Program-made: the position numbers and the translations under genes
The notes under the pieces: model-generated
What the model was told of the DNA's origin: nothing
Database searches by the model: none
What the model saw: only the letters and a program-made list of their open reading frames with translations
From: Phoronis australis
Lineage: Eukaryota > Phoronida > Phoronidae
Direction of reading: 5' to 3'
Length of the DNA stretch: 49,973 bases
NCBI GenBank assembly: GCA_002633005.1
Contig: NMRA01000118.1
Coordinates: 560,707-610,679, forward strand
In this document: positions 33,101 to 43,247 of the stretch, in pieces
How positions within the stretch are numbered: position 1 is the first letter of the stretch
How the letters are laid out: each line of letters starts with the position of its first letter

Positions 33101-36100
33101 CCATTGAGCTGGTTAATGCCAATTGAGTTACATTATGTCGGCTACTTCTCTTGCTACAAGATCTACTTGGTAGTAAGTGACTGGAATATTGACGAGTGAT
33201 TCAGATCCCTCGAAGCAAATATTTAATGCATTGTTTATTTCAGTGGTTCATCCAGATTGCTATGGCTGTTCAGCACATGCATTCAAAGAAAATTTTACAC
33301 AGGTGAGTGTACTTTGTAATCTTTCGTCAACACAAAAACAATATGTGCTTTAGGTGATATGTGAGTGTGATTTTGGGAGCCCAAATCTGAAGCTAGTAAG
33401 TTTGAAATTTTTGTGATTGTTCGAAACTCTTTTGATGTGAATTTGGTTATTGATAACCCACAATGCTGCCTGTTTTTTCAGGCATGTACTGGCAATATTT
33501 AGCAGCAGCTTAGTTAATTTATTGGCTGACAAAAGAATTTTGAAGTGGGGCCCTTGTTGTTGTCATTATTAGTACAAACATTGTTATCAGGTGGTCGGAA
33601 GGGGAAGGACAAGTAATAGTGAGTTGTTGTTAACATCCATTTTGTTAGTTTTCTGGGTTTTTTTAGGGACCTGAAAACACAGAACGTTTTCCTGACCAAG
33701 AAAGGAGTGGTCAAACTGGGTGATTTTGGAATCTCCAAGATGATGGACACAACTATAGACATGGCTAGTACCTGTGTGGGAACACCATGTTACCTCAGCC
33801 CAGAACTGTGTCAGGACATCCCGTACAGCTCCAAGTCTGATATTTGGGTTAGTGTCATGGGTTCATTTCAAACGTTGCATACAATTGAGGTTGTGAAGTT
33901 AGAAACTGAAAACGATTTTCTGGACTTTCGCTGTAATATAAATTAGTCATTACGTCTTGGAAACAATATTTTGTCATGTTCTGTATTGCTGTGTTTTCGA
34001 ATTTTATAACAATAACAAAACAATGTGCATTTTTCAATTTATTTTTTTCAACCTTAACTCAAATGTCTTCTGTTTAACTGCCAACAATAAGTGTCTCATT
34101 CATTGTAGGCTCTGGGCTGTTTATTGTACGAGACTGCTGCTCTCCGTCCAGCATTTGATGCTAATAACCTTGTTAGTCTCTTCTATAAAATTGTTAAAGG
34201 TGAATATGAGGTAAGTCATAGCTCTGTTCTGTAGGTTCTTTATGATTTGTAGTGGGATCTGTCCCACACTGCAGACTCCATAGAAATTTCAGCACAGAAT
34301 GTTATCGCTGTCATTCACTGTAGTTATATAACAAAGTCCATGCAAGCTTTTCAAGTGGGTGTAACAGGATGCTAATAAATTGCAATGAAATACACTCGGC
34401 AAATAAATGTGTTTCTTTGTTGAAAGTAGGAAATAGAATTTTTATAGTGTATGGGATCAAATACAGAAATGGGCAACTGAGAGGAATGTGCCAGAAAAGG
34501 TTGAACCCTTTGGAATTGTTCTTGCCCTACTTCAGACTTGCAAAGTGTTTGAATTACCAACTGCTAGTGTTTTCTGTTGCTATTGTCTCTCAATAAAATC
34601 ATTGGAGGAAAGGTGTAGGTTGTATTAGCTTCTAATCTCTGACTGGTGGTATTTTGAAGTATCATCTGTTAATCTCCTGCGAACAGATGTATTGTGCATT
34701 TACAAGTTATTCAACACAACCCAAACGAAACAGACAAAATGCTTCATTATTCACCATCATGTCAGCATAGCTGAACAGAATTCCATGCCATGACTGTTGA
34801 TTATAAGCACTATTTGCCATCATTGTGGCCACCCATCATGATGGTAATTTACTTGAAAGCGGAAAAGCTGATTCACTTCCTAGAGTTCGGATCTCATCAT
34901 TAAGTACTTATTAAAAATAAGCAAATGTGTTATCTTTAAAAGATTCACTGCATGACAAATGCAGATGACCAATACACTGTCTGTAATTAGATCACTCGTG
35001 GCCACTATGCTGCGTGTGAGAGCTACCCGGCTTTCTAACGGAAGTTGCATTCGGTTAAAATTGATACAATAATGTGCAGCCCAGTTGTTACGTTGTTTCG
35101 GTTTTAAATAATCTCTTTTTGCTAAATGTCTCATCATTCATCATTTGGATGTCTGTTCCATTGTCCATAACAGTCACACTCTGACTTGGATCTACACTTT
35201 GAAGTAATAAGCACGTGAATTTGGAAATTTGGCAATTGTGCAAAAATTCTACGTTTCACTTTCGTTGGTCACGGTCCCAATTTTGCTTTAACATGTACAT
35301 GCACTTGTATAATGAGACTACTTTCAAAATTAAAGTAAGATGTTGAATATTTTACAAAATATATAATTATGTAACAAGTATAGCTCTTGAGAAATTTTTG
35401 ATATTCACCAAGATAAGCCAAGGTTCATTCTTTTACTTTGATTAATATATTTAGTTTATAATTTGGTGTCATTTTTTGCCCACTCTCTCATGAATTTCTC
35501 CATTCCGTAATTTTGAGCATGTGATATGTTTTGGTGCTTCAATGTGATAAGGTGAGAGAGCATCTAATAATACCGTTATTATTTTGTCCAACCAATCAAA
35601 TGTGTTTTTCCTGATGCCCTGCATATAGCCCATTAAGGCAGCATGATTATATCACTTAAGGTCGTACACATCCGCATTCAAATACTAGGACAATCATCCT
35701 ATCTTGCGATAAACATTTGATTCTATTACATGAATTTTGCAAATTTGTTAGCGGCTTTGTTCAGAGTTTGTTTTTGCAATGATTCAGGCATAAGTCACTG
35801 GGACTAAACCATGTTTGCTAAGAGCTATAAAAAAGAATACAAAACCGAGTGTGATCAAAAGGTATTGCCATAAAGCTTTAATTTCTGCTTCTCTCATTGT
35901 GGCATCAAAAACCGTTATTGCTTGGGCAGTACACCATTATGAACTGCGGTAATCAAGTTGTGAACATCATGCCACTTGGTGCACTGTGCATGTGGACATT
36001 GTACATTAGGTTAACGCACTACAATAGTTACCCTACATAGTGGACCACTATTGCGGCATGTGAAGATTGTGGTAAAAAGATTAACAGCTATTATGATGTG

Positions 36101-39100
36101 ATATGATGCATCATGATCCGTTATTGTTAGCCAGAATCAAGCAGAAACTAAATCGGAAAAATGAACTCGACTGTCATGACATGGAAGCTGTATTTTATCT
36201 GTTTTTATTATAATTATTAAATGTTAAAATCTATGGACAAAAAAATCGGTTGGTTATTCATTATTGTTTTTTTTTTTGGTGTTCCCGTTACAGAAGTAGC
36301 TTTTATCACTGTGGTTTTCAAAATATTTTGACCCTGGTTTGAGTCCTCCGATTTCATTAATGCTGACTTTTAATTATTTGTGGTTATAAGTTGACTTTCA
36401 TTTCCTGCAGCCTTTGCCATCAAGTTACTCAATGGACCTCAGTCAACTGCTGATGCAAATTTTAGTCAAAGTTCCTGATGATCGGCCAAGGTAATGCTTA
36501 TTAAGTAAAACTTTGTTGTTAAGTGAAATGCTAGGCAAATATTATACCATGGATGCACTAAACACTTTGCGCTATTCCAGAAAGTTATTAAATGTCTTCT
36601 ATTTTTACTCTGTTCTACTGTTCAGTAAATAAATGTAAACTCAGTTTTGACTGTTCCTGCAATTTGTATAATAAATTACTGTTTTTCATTTACATTCCTG
36701 TTCAAGACCCTACCTTGAATTGAGTAACACAAATTACTAACAACCACCCTGCAAATACACAACAAGAGTTCTATTGTGGTTTCAGTGCCAGCGCTATCCT
36801 CAATCTTCCTCTTGTAAAAGAGTATCTGGATGACTTCATTGAGGAGAAGGAATACCTGCTACAGCAGAGGATAATAAAACAAGATGCGCTCAAGACATCA
36901 CCCGGGGACAAGGTATCTACTAAAAAGCTCCGCCCTAGGAGTTCTCCTGCCATCAGGTAAGTGTAGTTACTGTCCAACCTCGTTACAACAAACGTCAAAG
37001 GATCAGGTTAAACTTAACATGCATTAGGTAAAATCAGGTCTTGAAAGTATTTGCATATTCTGAACAGGGAACATTGTAACGAGGTCAGTCAGTATGTTGT
37101 GTTGTTGCTTAAGAGCTGTCCACTGTATGTAGTGTCTGGTACGTTGTGAATTTTTGTTAAAATAGTATAATTGCCATGTGTCAGTAAAGTAAACATTGAC
37201 TTGAAAATATCCAAGATATCGTATTTTACTTTTTCTTTTATCTTCACATGGGGTAACGCGAACACCAGTTTCTTGATTTATAGCTTAACTTTTAGTTGAA
37301 AGTAATGTGGACAATGGCAACGATTGTGACTACAAAAAGTAATGACTAGTCGCAGTAACATTCTTTATTAATTACTGTGACAAAACTTCATCTGGTTGCT
37401 AAATAACTCTTTTATACTTGGTTCGCTACTTGGCAGAGCTCTGCTGACATATGCCTCATTCTTTTGTCTTTTCTTGGTCTCAATCTTTCCAATTTGCAGT
37501 TAAGTGCTATAGTTACATATATTTACAAGCCAGGTTATCATTGCTCAGTGTCATAACATTAAGCTACTGCAATGAGCATATCAACAACTGATTGATGTTT
37601 GCATCACATGCGCTCACTCCCTTATCAACATTTCAGTCGTAACAACTCCTTTGATCCAGCCATCAGTCCTGCTGGTTGCAGTCCTAAAATAAGGCGGAAA
37701 AGGCCTGCTAGTTCATTTCCTCAGGGCTACAACGATCCCACAGAGGGGGTAACAAGCAGTGAAGAAGGTAAGGTCACAAGATGGACTGTGTTTACATAAT
37801 TCTTACCTCTACAAAATGTAATGATACCCTTCCTCCCTTAACCCAATTAGAAGTTACTAGACAAACACTGGCTGCAAATCTAAAATCACCTGAATCATGC
37901 CATTTACTAAGTACAGTTTAACTCCCATATGATGGGATGTTATTGACAAATCCAGTTGAATGGTGACTAGTATTCATGACTGTTCAAGTGCAGCAAATTA
38001 GTTCCAGGCATTAATGAAAGTGTTTTGCGACATGAATACCTAGTACATGTCTTAATGTATTTAGTGTATGAACTGTTAGAGAAACGATAGTAGGTCCACA
38101 TTTGCGCCAGCACTCGACTTATTCAGCCAACTCAGTGCAGTAGACGACTCTGTACTCTCTATCAGATTCCATAAATAATGACAGGCTTGAATTGTATGGC
38201 TCTAAAGGTGCAATAGCAGAAGAGGATGAGGTTCCCACTGAAGAGTCTGTTGACTATGAAGACGACTTTGATAAATCTTCAACTTCATCATCGTCTGACG
38301 AAGAAGGTAAGTCTAGACCATGAGCATATAGCCTAGTCTGTAGAGTGAGTCAAATCTTACCTGAATATAAAAAGTGCCTAAAAGGAGACAGTTTAATTGA
38401 CAAACTGCGTCATCACAACCTTTTGCTGCTTGTTAGAGGCTCAGTCTGTTTGTTATACGTGAACTGCCTTGCTGGTATCTTGCAGTTATAACTTTTCGTT
38501 CTGACAGGAAATTTGACAATTGGATGTTATATTTACGGCTTGTCTAGACTGGGCCTGGTGGATAAGCACCCTTGTTGGATCACGTGCAGTGAAGAAACAA
38601 GTTTCCTAACGCAAACACAACATCCCAGACCAGTGATTCTCATGACTGTCTAGTCGTGTCCATAAACCCTAATACTGGGCAATGTCATAAATTATGTGCT
38701 TGTTGGTTTCCAGTTACAGGGCTAAACAGTATTAAGTTTTAGCTTCACAATTTTCTTATGCCTTCTAACCTGATTACTGCAGGCTGACCCCATTGAGATG
38801 AACCCATGACTTTTCACTAATCCTACTTTTATTTTTGGTAGACTAAACTTCAGCAACCCTACGGTCAAATTGATGAAAACAAAAATAACATGGCACAGCA
38901 TTGAAGTTTGCTGTGTGGTCTTATTAGCGGTGTCTTAAAAATCGTTTGGCTATTTTTCTGACTGGTGGATGACTCATTTCCAAATTGGTTGAATAAAAAT
39001 GTGTGACCTGCGATGTATATCTTGGCAAAACTAAGTTGGTATTAAGAATTTTATTTTAGGTGTTTAAAATATATATGGAAATTACAAACAGTGTTCAGCT

Positions 39101-42100
39101 TAGACAGAGGCTGGATGTCATTAGGCTAGACTTGGAATGTGTGCTTATCAGTTGTGTTGAAGAAATAGGGCAAAGTTGCCATCCTAAAGGTCATTTCACG
39201 TCGCATAAAAACTGAATTGAATGTGGGTTCCCCAGTGTGCAATTTGTGGAGTGACAATGTCGGTCAAAGTAAGACAAAGGTCATTGTCTTGTTGTTTATC
39301 TCAAAAATGTTTTTGGTCAGCCGTCATCATTAGTGGAAAATTCACTCTGTGAGATTCTGCTGATTGCTGTAATGAAAGCATTTTGTCATTTTTGAAAGTT
39401 CCTGATTGAAACCGAGACTATCTTATTGACATTAGTTGCATCCCTAGCCTCATGCAGATATAGAAGAATGCACTTATTATCATGTCTCTAATGTTGTGCT
39501 CTGCACTTATGGCCTTTTGATAGAGCTGCAAGCACTGGCAGGAAATGATGGTAAGGGAGGTGTGCTCCTTTGTGTTCTATACCACAATGTATGTCAAAGT
39601 TCAAAGTTCATGGGATGGACTTTGCTGTCAGGTGTTTATGCTCAGGATGTTTAACTTCAAGTCTTTGTCATGCTGGATGTGTGTGAACTGCACCAAGAAC
39701 TATTGTGAGAGAAATTGATCAATCATATTATTCCAAGCAGCTGTTCATTTCATAACCAAAAGTTACTTTACATTAACTAGTAGGTTTTTCATTGGAATCC
39801 AGTTTTAAGTAAACAAAGTGCACTTGAATGAATGTTTTCTAGTAATGATTGTTCATCATGATTGCACTCATTCATCCTAAGTTTGTTTTAAATTTCCTAG
39901 CTATTTTTTCTCTTGATAGTAACAGTTTTTAGTAATGTACAATGTTACACATTCTGGGTTTAGTTGTTCATAATTAAGCCATTTTAAGAAGTATGTGAAG
40001 GCAGTGCATTCATCCTGTTGTTGCCACTTGTGTTGTTTAAGACTGCTGTGCAATTTGATGTTAGTGTGATATACTTCAGTTCACCTTTTGTATGTCTGGT
40101 TGTTTTAAGTTTCTCTTTGATTGTATTGAAACTGCTTGAATGTGATTTCAAATTTTGTAAATTGTGTGTAACCATTCAGACTGTTACGTTTCATGAAGTG
40201 GATTATTGTTGTTTTATTTTTGTTGTATATTAATAATTACATCCAATTTATAATTTCTGGTTGAGTTTAGTTTTGTAGGATAGTGACCTCACTTTTTGAA
40301 CTTGTAGTTAAAATGCCATTTTCAGTCATGATTCAGATTTATGTAATTTGTTAAAACACCATCAGTCTATTGACTGTGTACTATCATTAAATATACAATG
40401 AACATTCTGTGACACACTTTTGTAACCAAGTAAACACGAAACAAAAATAGACAAGTTATGCCCCAACCATACTCTGCTGTTTTTGCGTATGACTTGCTAA
40501 ATGTTTGCTCATAAAAAATGAAAAATGGGGAGTAACAGATTTTTTTAGCTAGAATATCATGGATGATAATCAGAGTGTACCAGAGAGTGGTCAAAAATCG
40601 TTATATGAAGTAGTAAACAAAAAAATTGGCTTTCATATTTATTATTATGTTACCAAAAAAATGGTGCGGATGACTCCAGAGAGTTAAAAGATGTGTTTGA
40701 CTTTATTTTAATATCTTGTATTCTAAAGGTTTATTTTGATGAGTGACATTTTGAACGAGCTTTAATCTTATTTTGTTGCAGAGATTCCTGAAGAACTTCC
40801 AGAAGGGAAGTGTGCTGAAATGGAGGATGATAGTAAACTGATGATCAGCATGGAGGCAGATGACAACGAAGCACAGTATTTAGACGACTTCGAGGAGGAC
40901 TCGGACCAGGTCAGGCTTTAAGTGAACTGAATTTTCATACAGCTAAGTATGTTGTCCTCATACAAGGCATCATGAAGGTGCTGGAAATAATTGGACCTGC
41001 ATGGTCATAACAAATACCTCTTCTCCCCTTATGTTAACCTCAAGAAAGAGAGTCAGTTTTCAAAATAAAAATGTTGGTTATTGTATATGAGTTCCTTTTT
41101 CCATCATCACTCACGCTCATGCACACATCCATACATGGTTGAGTTATCTACCAGGCGTCTCAGAGTTTAAGTCATCACTGACATGGTGTTTGCTTTGCTT
41201 CAAGCTTAAGAAACTTAGATCAGCATTCATGATTAAATGCCATGGGTTGATGATGGCAGTTCTGTTACATCTCTATTGACAAAGTACAAACTAAGTGTTG
41301 TGGAATGGGCTTATGCGTCTGGAAAATATTCCTTAAAATTAAAGATGATTTGAAGTTGTAACCAAACTGCTTACAGAAAATAATTATAATAGTAGTAGTA
41401 ATAATTATAAAAATACAGAAAATAAAGGCTCCTGGTTCAATCAAAAGTCATTGCTTTTCATTTAATGAATCAACTCAAAACAAAGTTGACGATTCTCTAA
41501 GAATAACTGTTGGAACTGTTGCTGTAAATCTCCCATTTGTCTTTCACTAAAATTATTTTCCAACCAAAAACATCCTAAGCCTTCAATGATACATGTCCAT
41601 GGTCATGTGACTTCCACCGGGGGTACTTGTAGTGTTTTGGTAGATGGAGCTGAACCTTACTTCTTCATTTTCCAGATTAAATAGCATTCTGACACAAAAA
41701 TTCTCCAAGAAGAAGAAAAGGGGCCCGTTCCAAGAAACTGACTTAAGTTCATTATTGACTTAAGTCTAAGATTTGTCTTAACTTCCAAACTTTGAAACTT
41801 CCATATCTGGTAAATTCATCAAAATTAAGCCAAAACGTACGTCAAACACTTAAATCAAGCTTAACATTCTCTTTCTTGAAATGATTTTGAGACAAATTGA
41901 ACTTTTATTTTAAAAGTTAGTAAAATTTAGGAATTGTCTTAGCTAAGTCAGTTTTGTTGGAACGGGCCCAAGACCTTTATGTTGGCCTGAAAATTATTGC
42001 ATTAAAACTTCCACTGCCTTGACATCTGAATTATATGTAATGATTCTGAAATAATGTAATATATAGTTCGCGTTTTGATATCTGATGGATTTGTGGTAGT

Positions 42101-43247
42101 TCCTTCAGTGTTAATGGAAATGGCTAAGTTTACTTGGTATTACAGACCTCAGTGAGATTGTACACATTGCTCATGAGGTCCCTGATATTGAAGCTTGTGG
42201 TTAGTTTATTTTTAATTACTTGGGCTTGATGAAATTGTAAACATAGCTCGCAAGGTCCGTTGTATTGAACCTCGTGGCAAGTTTATCGTAANTACTTGTA
42301 GTGTTTTGGTAGATGGAGCTGAACCTTACTTTTTCATTTTCCAGATTAAATAGCATTCTGACACAAAAATTCTCCGAGAAGAAGAAAAGACCTTTATGTT
42401 GGCCTGAAAATTATTGCATTAAAACTTCCACTGCCTTGACATCTGAATTATATGTAATGATTCTGAAATAATGTAATATATAGTTCGCGTTTTGATATCT
42501 GATGGATTTGTGGTAGTTCCTTCAGTGTTAATGGAAATGGCTAAGTTTACTTGGTATTACAGACCTCAGTGAGATTGTACACATTGCTCATGAGGTCCCT
42601 GATATTGAAGCTTGTGGTTAGTTTATTTTTAATTACTTGGGCTTGATGAAATTGTAAACATAGCTCGCAAGGTCCGTTGTATTGAACCTCGTGGCAAGTT
42701 TATCGTAATTACAGAGATGTAAACATTGTTTGTGATTCTCATGGTTTTGCAACTTGATTTTATTATAATTACAGGACCTTGATGAGATTGTAAACATTGC
42801 TCGCGAGGCCCGTGGTATTGCAGCTTCTGATGAGTTTATTGTAGACGAAGATGACCACCGACCTAAATCTGCTTGCCGGAACTTAATAAGAGAGTGAGTC
42901 AAATCAGTTAATCAAAGGTAGCTTCTTATGTATGGTCTAAATTATGAGAAGTGCTTGGAAAATTCATCTTTATTTTAATAAGTCAAATATTGTAAAACTT
43001 GCTCGAGTTGGATATTTATAGCAAAAGATTTTGTGTATAGCCTGTGAAATGATAATCTACCTTGAAATATCAGACTCAGGCAACATTAAAGCCAGAATTA
43101 GATTTGAATTGATTACCTGAATGTACCGTTAGTTTTTATTGCTTCTTCCTATTATGTTGGCAGACATTGCATCGGGTCTCTTGGTAAAGATCGGTATGAA
43201 CAGGTCAAGAAAGTGTACCAGAACGCTCTGACAGAAGATGACTTGAG
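30091..43247 (+). CDS. NIMA-related (NEK family) serine/threonine kinase, NEK11-like, 3' end unresolved
   Basis: Spliced gene read by eye. Exons: 30091-30185, 31211-31288, 32004-32091, 32325-32375, 32718-32753, 33244-33302, 33667-33847, 34109-34210, 36411-36490, 36786-36956, 37637-37767, 38208-38306, 39524-39550, 40782-40909, 42775-42893, 43164-43247. Total 1529 nt (509 codons plus 2 nt), all junctions GT..AG and in phase. The start ATG follows an in-frame TAG at 30052. Kinase domain ~residues 9-270: glycine loop GKGACGAV (14-21), ATP-binding Lys37, helix-C Glu56, HRDLKTQN (135-142), DFG (155-157), GTPCYLSPE (174-182). Then comes a basic/Ser-rich linker, acidic segments and a C-terminal [15 protein letters not shown] resembling the end of human NEK11. 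[12 protein letters not shown] also recalls NEK11. NEKs act in cell cycle, cilia and DNA damage signalling; the role here is inferred only from family. NEK4- or NEK1-like identity cannot be excluded. Confidence 0.92.
30186..31210. other. NEK-like gene intron 1, no recognisable content
   Basis: 1.0 kb. Short frames here have no splice or family support. Confidence 0.6.
31211..31288 (+). CDS. NEK-like kinase exon 2 (ATP-binding lysine, helix C)
   Basis: Acceptor tattgtgcag, donor GCAAG/GTGTGC. Encodes [20 protein letters not shown] and VLREAR. ALK carries the VAIK-type lysine and RE the helix-C glutamate. Confidence 0.93.
32004..32091 (+). CDS. NEK-like kinase exon 3
   Basis: Acceptor cttattacag, donor GTCCAG/GTATGT. 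Encodes [20 protein letters not shown] and DEEHLCIVQ, the beta4/beta5 region up to the hinge. Confidence 0.95.
32242..32274 (+). other. Candidate 33-nt cassette microexon in the kinase hinge
   Basis: Acceptor ttttctgtttcacag, NAGNAG type, giving 33 or 30 nt. Donor TCGTCG/GTGAGT. Phase 0 on both sides and no stop ([11 protein letters not shown]). Inclusion would insert 10-11 residues between CIVQ and DYCDGG, where other NEKs have none, and leaves a 50-nt intron downstream. The main product is therefore taken without it. Confidence 0.35.
32325..32375 (+). CDS. NEK-like kinase exon 4 (hinge)
   Basis: Acceptor actaattgtag, donor GCAATT/GTAAGT. Encodes [17 protein letters not shown], directly comparable to EYCEGRDLDDKIQEYK of human NEK11. 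Confidence 0.93.
32718..32753 (+). CDS. NEK-like kinase exon 5 (36 nt)
   Basis: Acceptor gttcttctttcag, donor ATGAGT/GTGAGT. Encodes [12 protein letters not shown]. The FPE.Q motif before the WF(I/V)Q helix is typical of NEKs. Confidence 0.92.
33244..33302 (+). CDS. NEK-like kinase exon 6
   Basis: Acceptor tttatttcag, donor CACAG/GTGAGT. Encodes [19 protein letters not shown], the helix leading into HRD; the Arg codon is split with exon 7. Confidence 0.95.
33667..33847 (+). CDS. NEK-like kinase exon 7 (catalytic and activation loops)
   Basis: Acceptor gggttttttttag, donor ATTTGG/GTTAGT. Encodes (R)[40 protein letters not shown] and [20 protein letters not shown]. All catalytic residues are present, so an active kinase is expected. 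Confidence 0.97.
34109..34210 (+). CDS. NEK-like kinase exon 8
   Basis: Acceptor cattcattgtag, donor TATGAG/GTAAGT. Encodes [20 protein letters not shown] and [14 protein letters not shown], the F-G helix region of the C-lobe. Confidence 0.95.
34211..36410. other. NEK-like gene intron 8 (2.2 kb), no recognisable content
   Basis: Large AT-rich intron. Open frames at 34369-34596 and 34880-35137 have no family or splice support. Confidence 0.6.
36411..36490 (+). CDS. NEK-like kinase exon 9
   Basis: Acceptor tttcctgcag, donor GCCAAG/GTAATG. Encodes [20 protein letters not shown] and VPDDRP, the conserved C-lobe RP motif. Confidence 0.95.
36786..36956 (+). CDS. NEK-like kinase exon 10 (end of kinase domain, linker)
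   Basis: Acceptor tgtggtttcag, donor ATCAG/GTAAGT. Encodes [20 protein letters not shown], a Glu/Lys helix ([15 protein letters not shown]), then a basic Ser/Pro linker. End of the kinase domain near residue 270. Confidence 0.93.
37637..37767 (+). CDS. NEK-like kinase exon 11 (basic Ser/Pro linker)
   Basis: Acceptor atcaacatttcag, donor GAAGAAG/GTAAGG. Encodes [20 protein letters not shown] and [17 protein letters not shown] could be a nuclear localisation signal. SP sites are possible phosphosites (inference). Confidence 0.87.
38208..38306 (+). CDS. NEK-like kinase exon 12 (acidic)
   Basis: Acceptor tggctctaaag, donor GAAGAAG/GTAAGT. Encodes [20 protein letters not shown] and an [13 protein letters not shown] tail, a candidate CK2-type acidic serine cluster. 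Confidence 0.87.
38307..39523. other. NEK-like gene intron 12 (1.2 kb), no recognisable content
   Basis: Between the acidic exon and the 27-nt microexon. No further exon or repeat is seen. Confidence 0.55.
39524..39550 (+). CDS. NEK-like kinase candidate 27-nt microexon 13
   Basis: Acceptor ccttttgatag, donor GATG/GTAAGG. Phase 1 on both sides, open (ELQALAGND). Because phase and length are neutral, the protein is in frame with or without it, so it may be alternative or a chance call. Confidence 0.5.
39551..40781. other. NEK-like gene intron 13 (1.2 kb), no recognisable content
   Basis: AT-rich. Overlapping short frames on both strands near 40018-40233 lack support. Confidence 0.55.
40782..40909 (+). 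CDS. NEK-like kinase exon 14 (acidic)
   Basis: Acceptor attttgttgcag, donor GACCAG/GTCAGG. Encodes [20 protein letters not shown] and [14 protein letters not shown]. Human NEK11 has similar acidic stretches before its C-terminal segment. Confidence 0.9.
41721..41969. mobile_element. 249-bp MITE with GGGCCCGTTCCAA inverted ends and AAG target duplication
   Basis: Left end GGGCCCGTTCCAAGAAACTG. Right end, read inverted, GGGCCCGTTCCAACAAAACTG. AAG flanks both sides (41718-41720 and 41970-41972). The second copy of the surrounding sequence has the uninterrupted empty site with a single AAG, and the length difference (252) equals element plus one duplication. The 3-bp duplication would fit PIF/Harbinger, although its usual target is TNA. 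Confidence 0.88.
42142..42291 (+). pseudogene. Decayed tandem copies of kinase exon 15 (in duplication copy 1)
   Basis: Two exon-15-like units: ttacagACCTCAGTGAGATTG from about 42142 (reads [19 protein letters not shown] then a stop), and GGCTTGATGAAATTG from about 42223 (reads [19 protein letters not shown], open, but its acceptor CAG has become TTG). The functional exon at 42775 reads [20 protein letters not shown]. Confidence 0.8.
42293..42708. repeat. Direct duplication A, copy 2 (416 bp, empty site)
   Basis: Matches 41624-42291 minus the MITE and one AAG. The empty site AGAAGAAAAGACCTTTATG lies near 42379-42397. Confidence 0.9.
42561..42770 (+). pseudogene. Decayed exon-15 copies immediately upstream of exon 15
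   Basis: Three successive exon-like units: 42561-42629 with a stop, 42640-42708 open but lacking an acceptor, and 42709-42770 more diverged (AGATGTAAACATTG...). The last runs into the real acceptor tataattacag. They imply past tandem exon duplication within this intron. Confidence 0.78.
42775..42893 (+). CDS. NEK-like kinase exon 15
   Basis: Acceptor tataattacag, donor AAGAGA/GTGAGT. Encodes [39 protein letters not shown]. The family resemblance of the segment beginning DDHRP is to the NEK11 C-terminus. Confidence 0.9.
43164..43247 (+). CDS. NEK-like kinase exon 16 (last one resolved)
   Basis: Acceptor tatgttggcag, donor TTGAG/GTATGC. Encodes [20 protein letters not shown] and ALTEDDL, comparable with the LGTEVFEEVYNYLK segment near the end of human NEK11. 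It ends in phase 2, so at least one more exon is required. Confidence 0.88.

Larger units (their letters stand above)
41624..42291. repeat. Direct duplication A, copy 1 (668 bp, with MITE)
   Basis: Same sequence as 42293-42708 except for a 252-bp insertion and two substitutions that I can see. It abuts copy 2 with a single N at 42292, which suggests an allelic copy placed in tandem by assembly rather than a true duplication. Confidence 0.9.
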
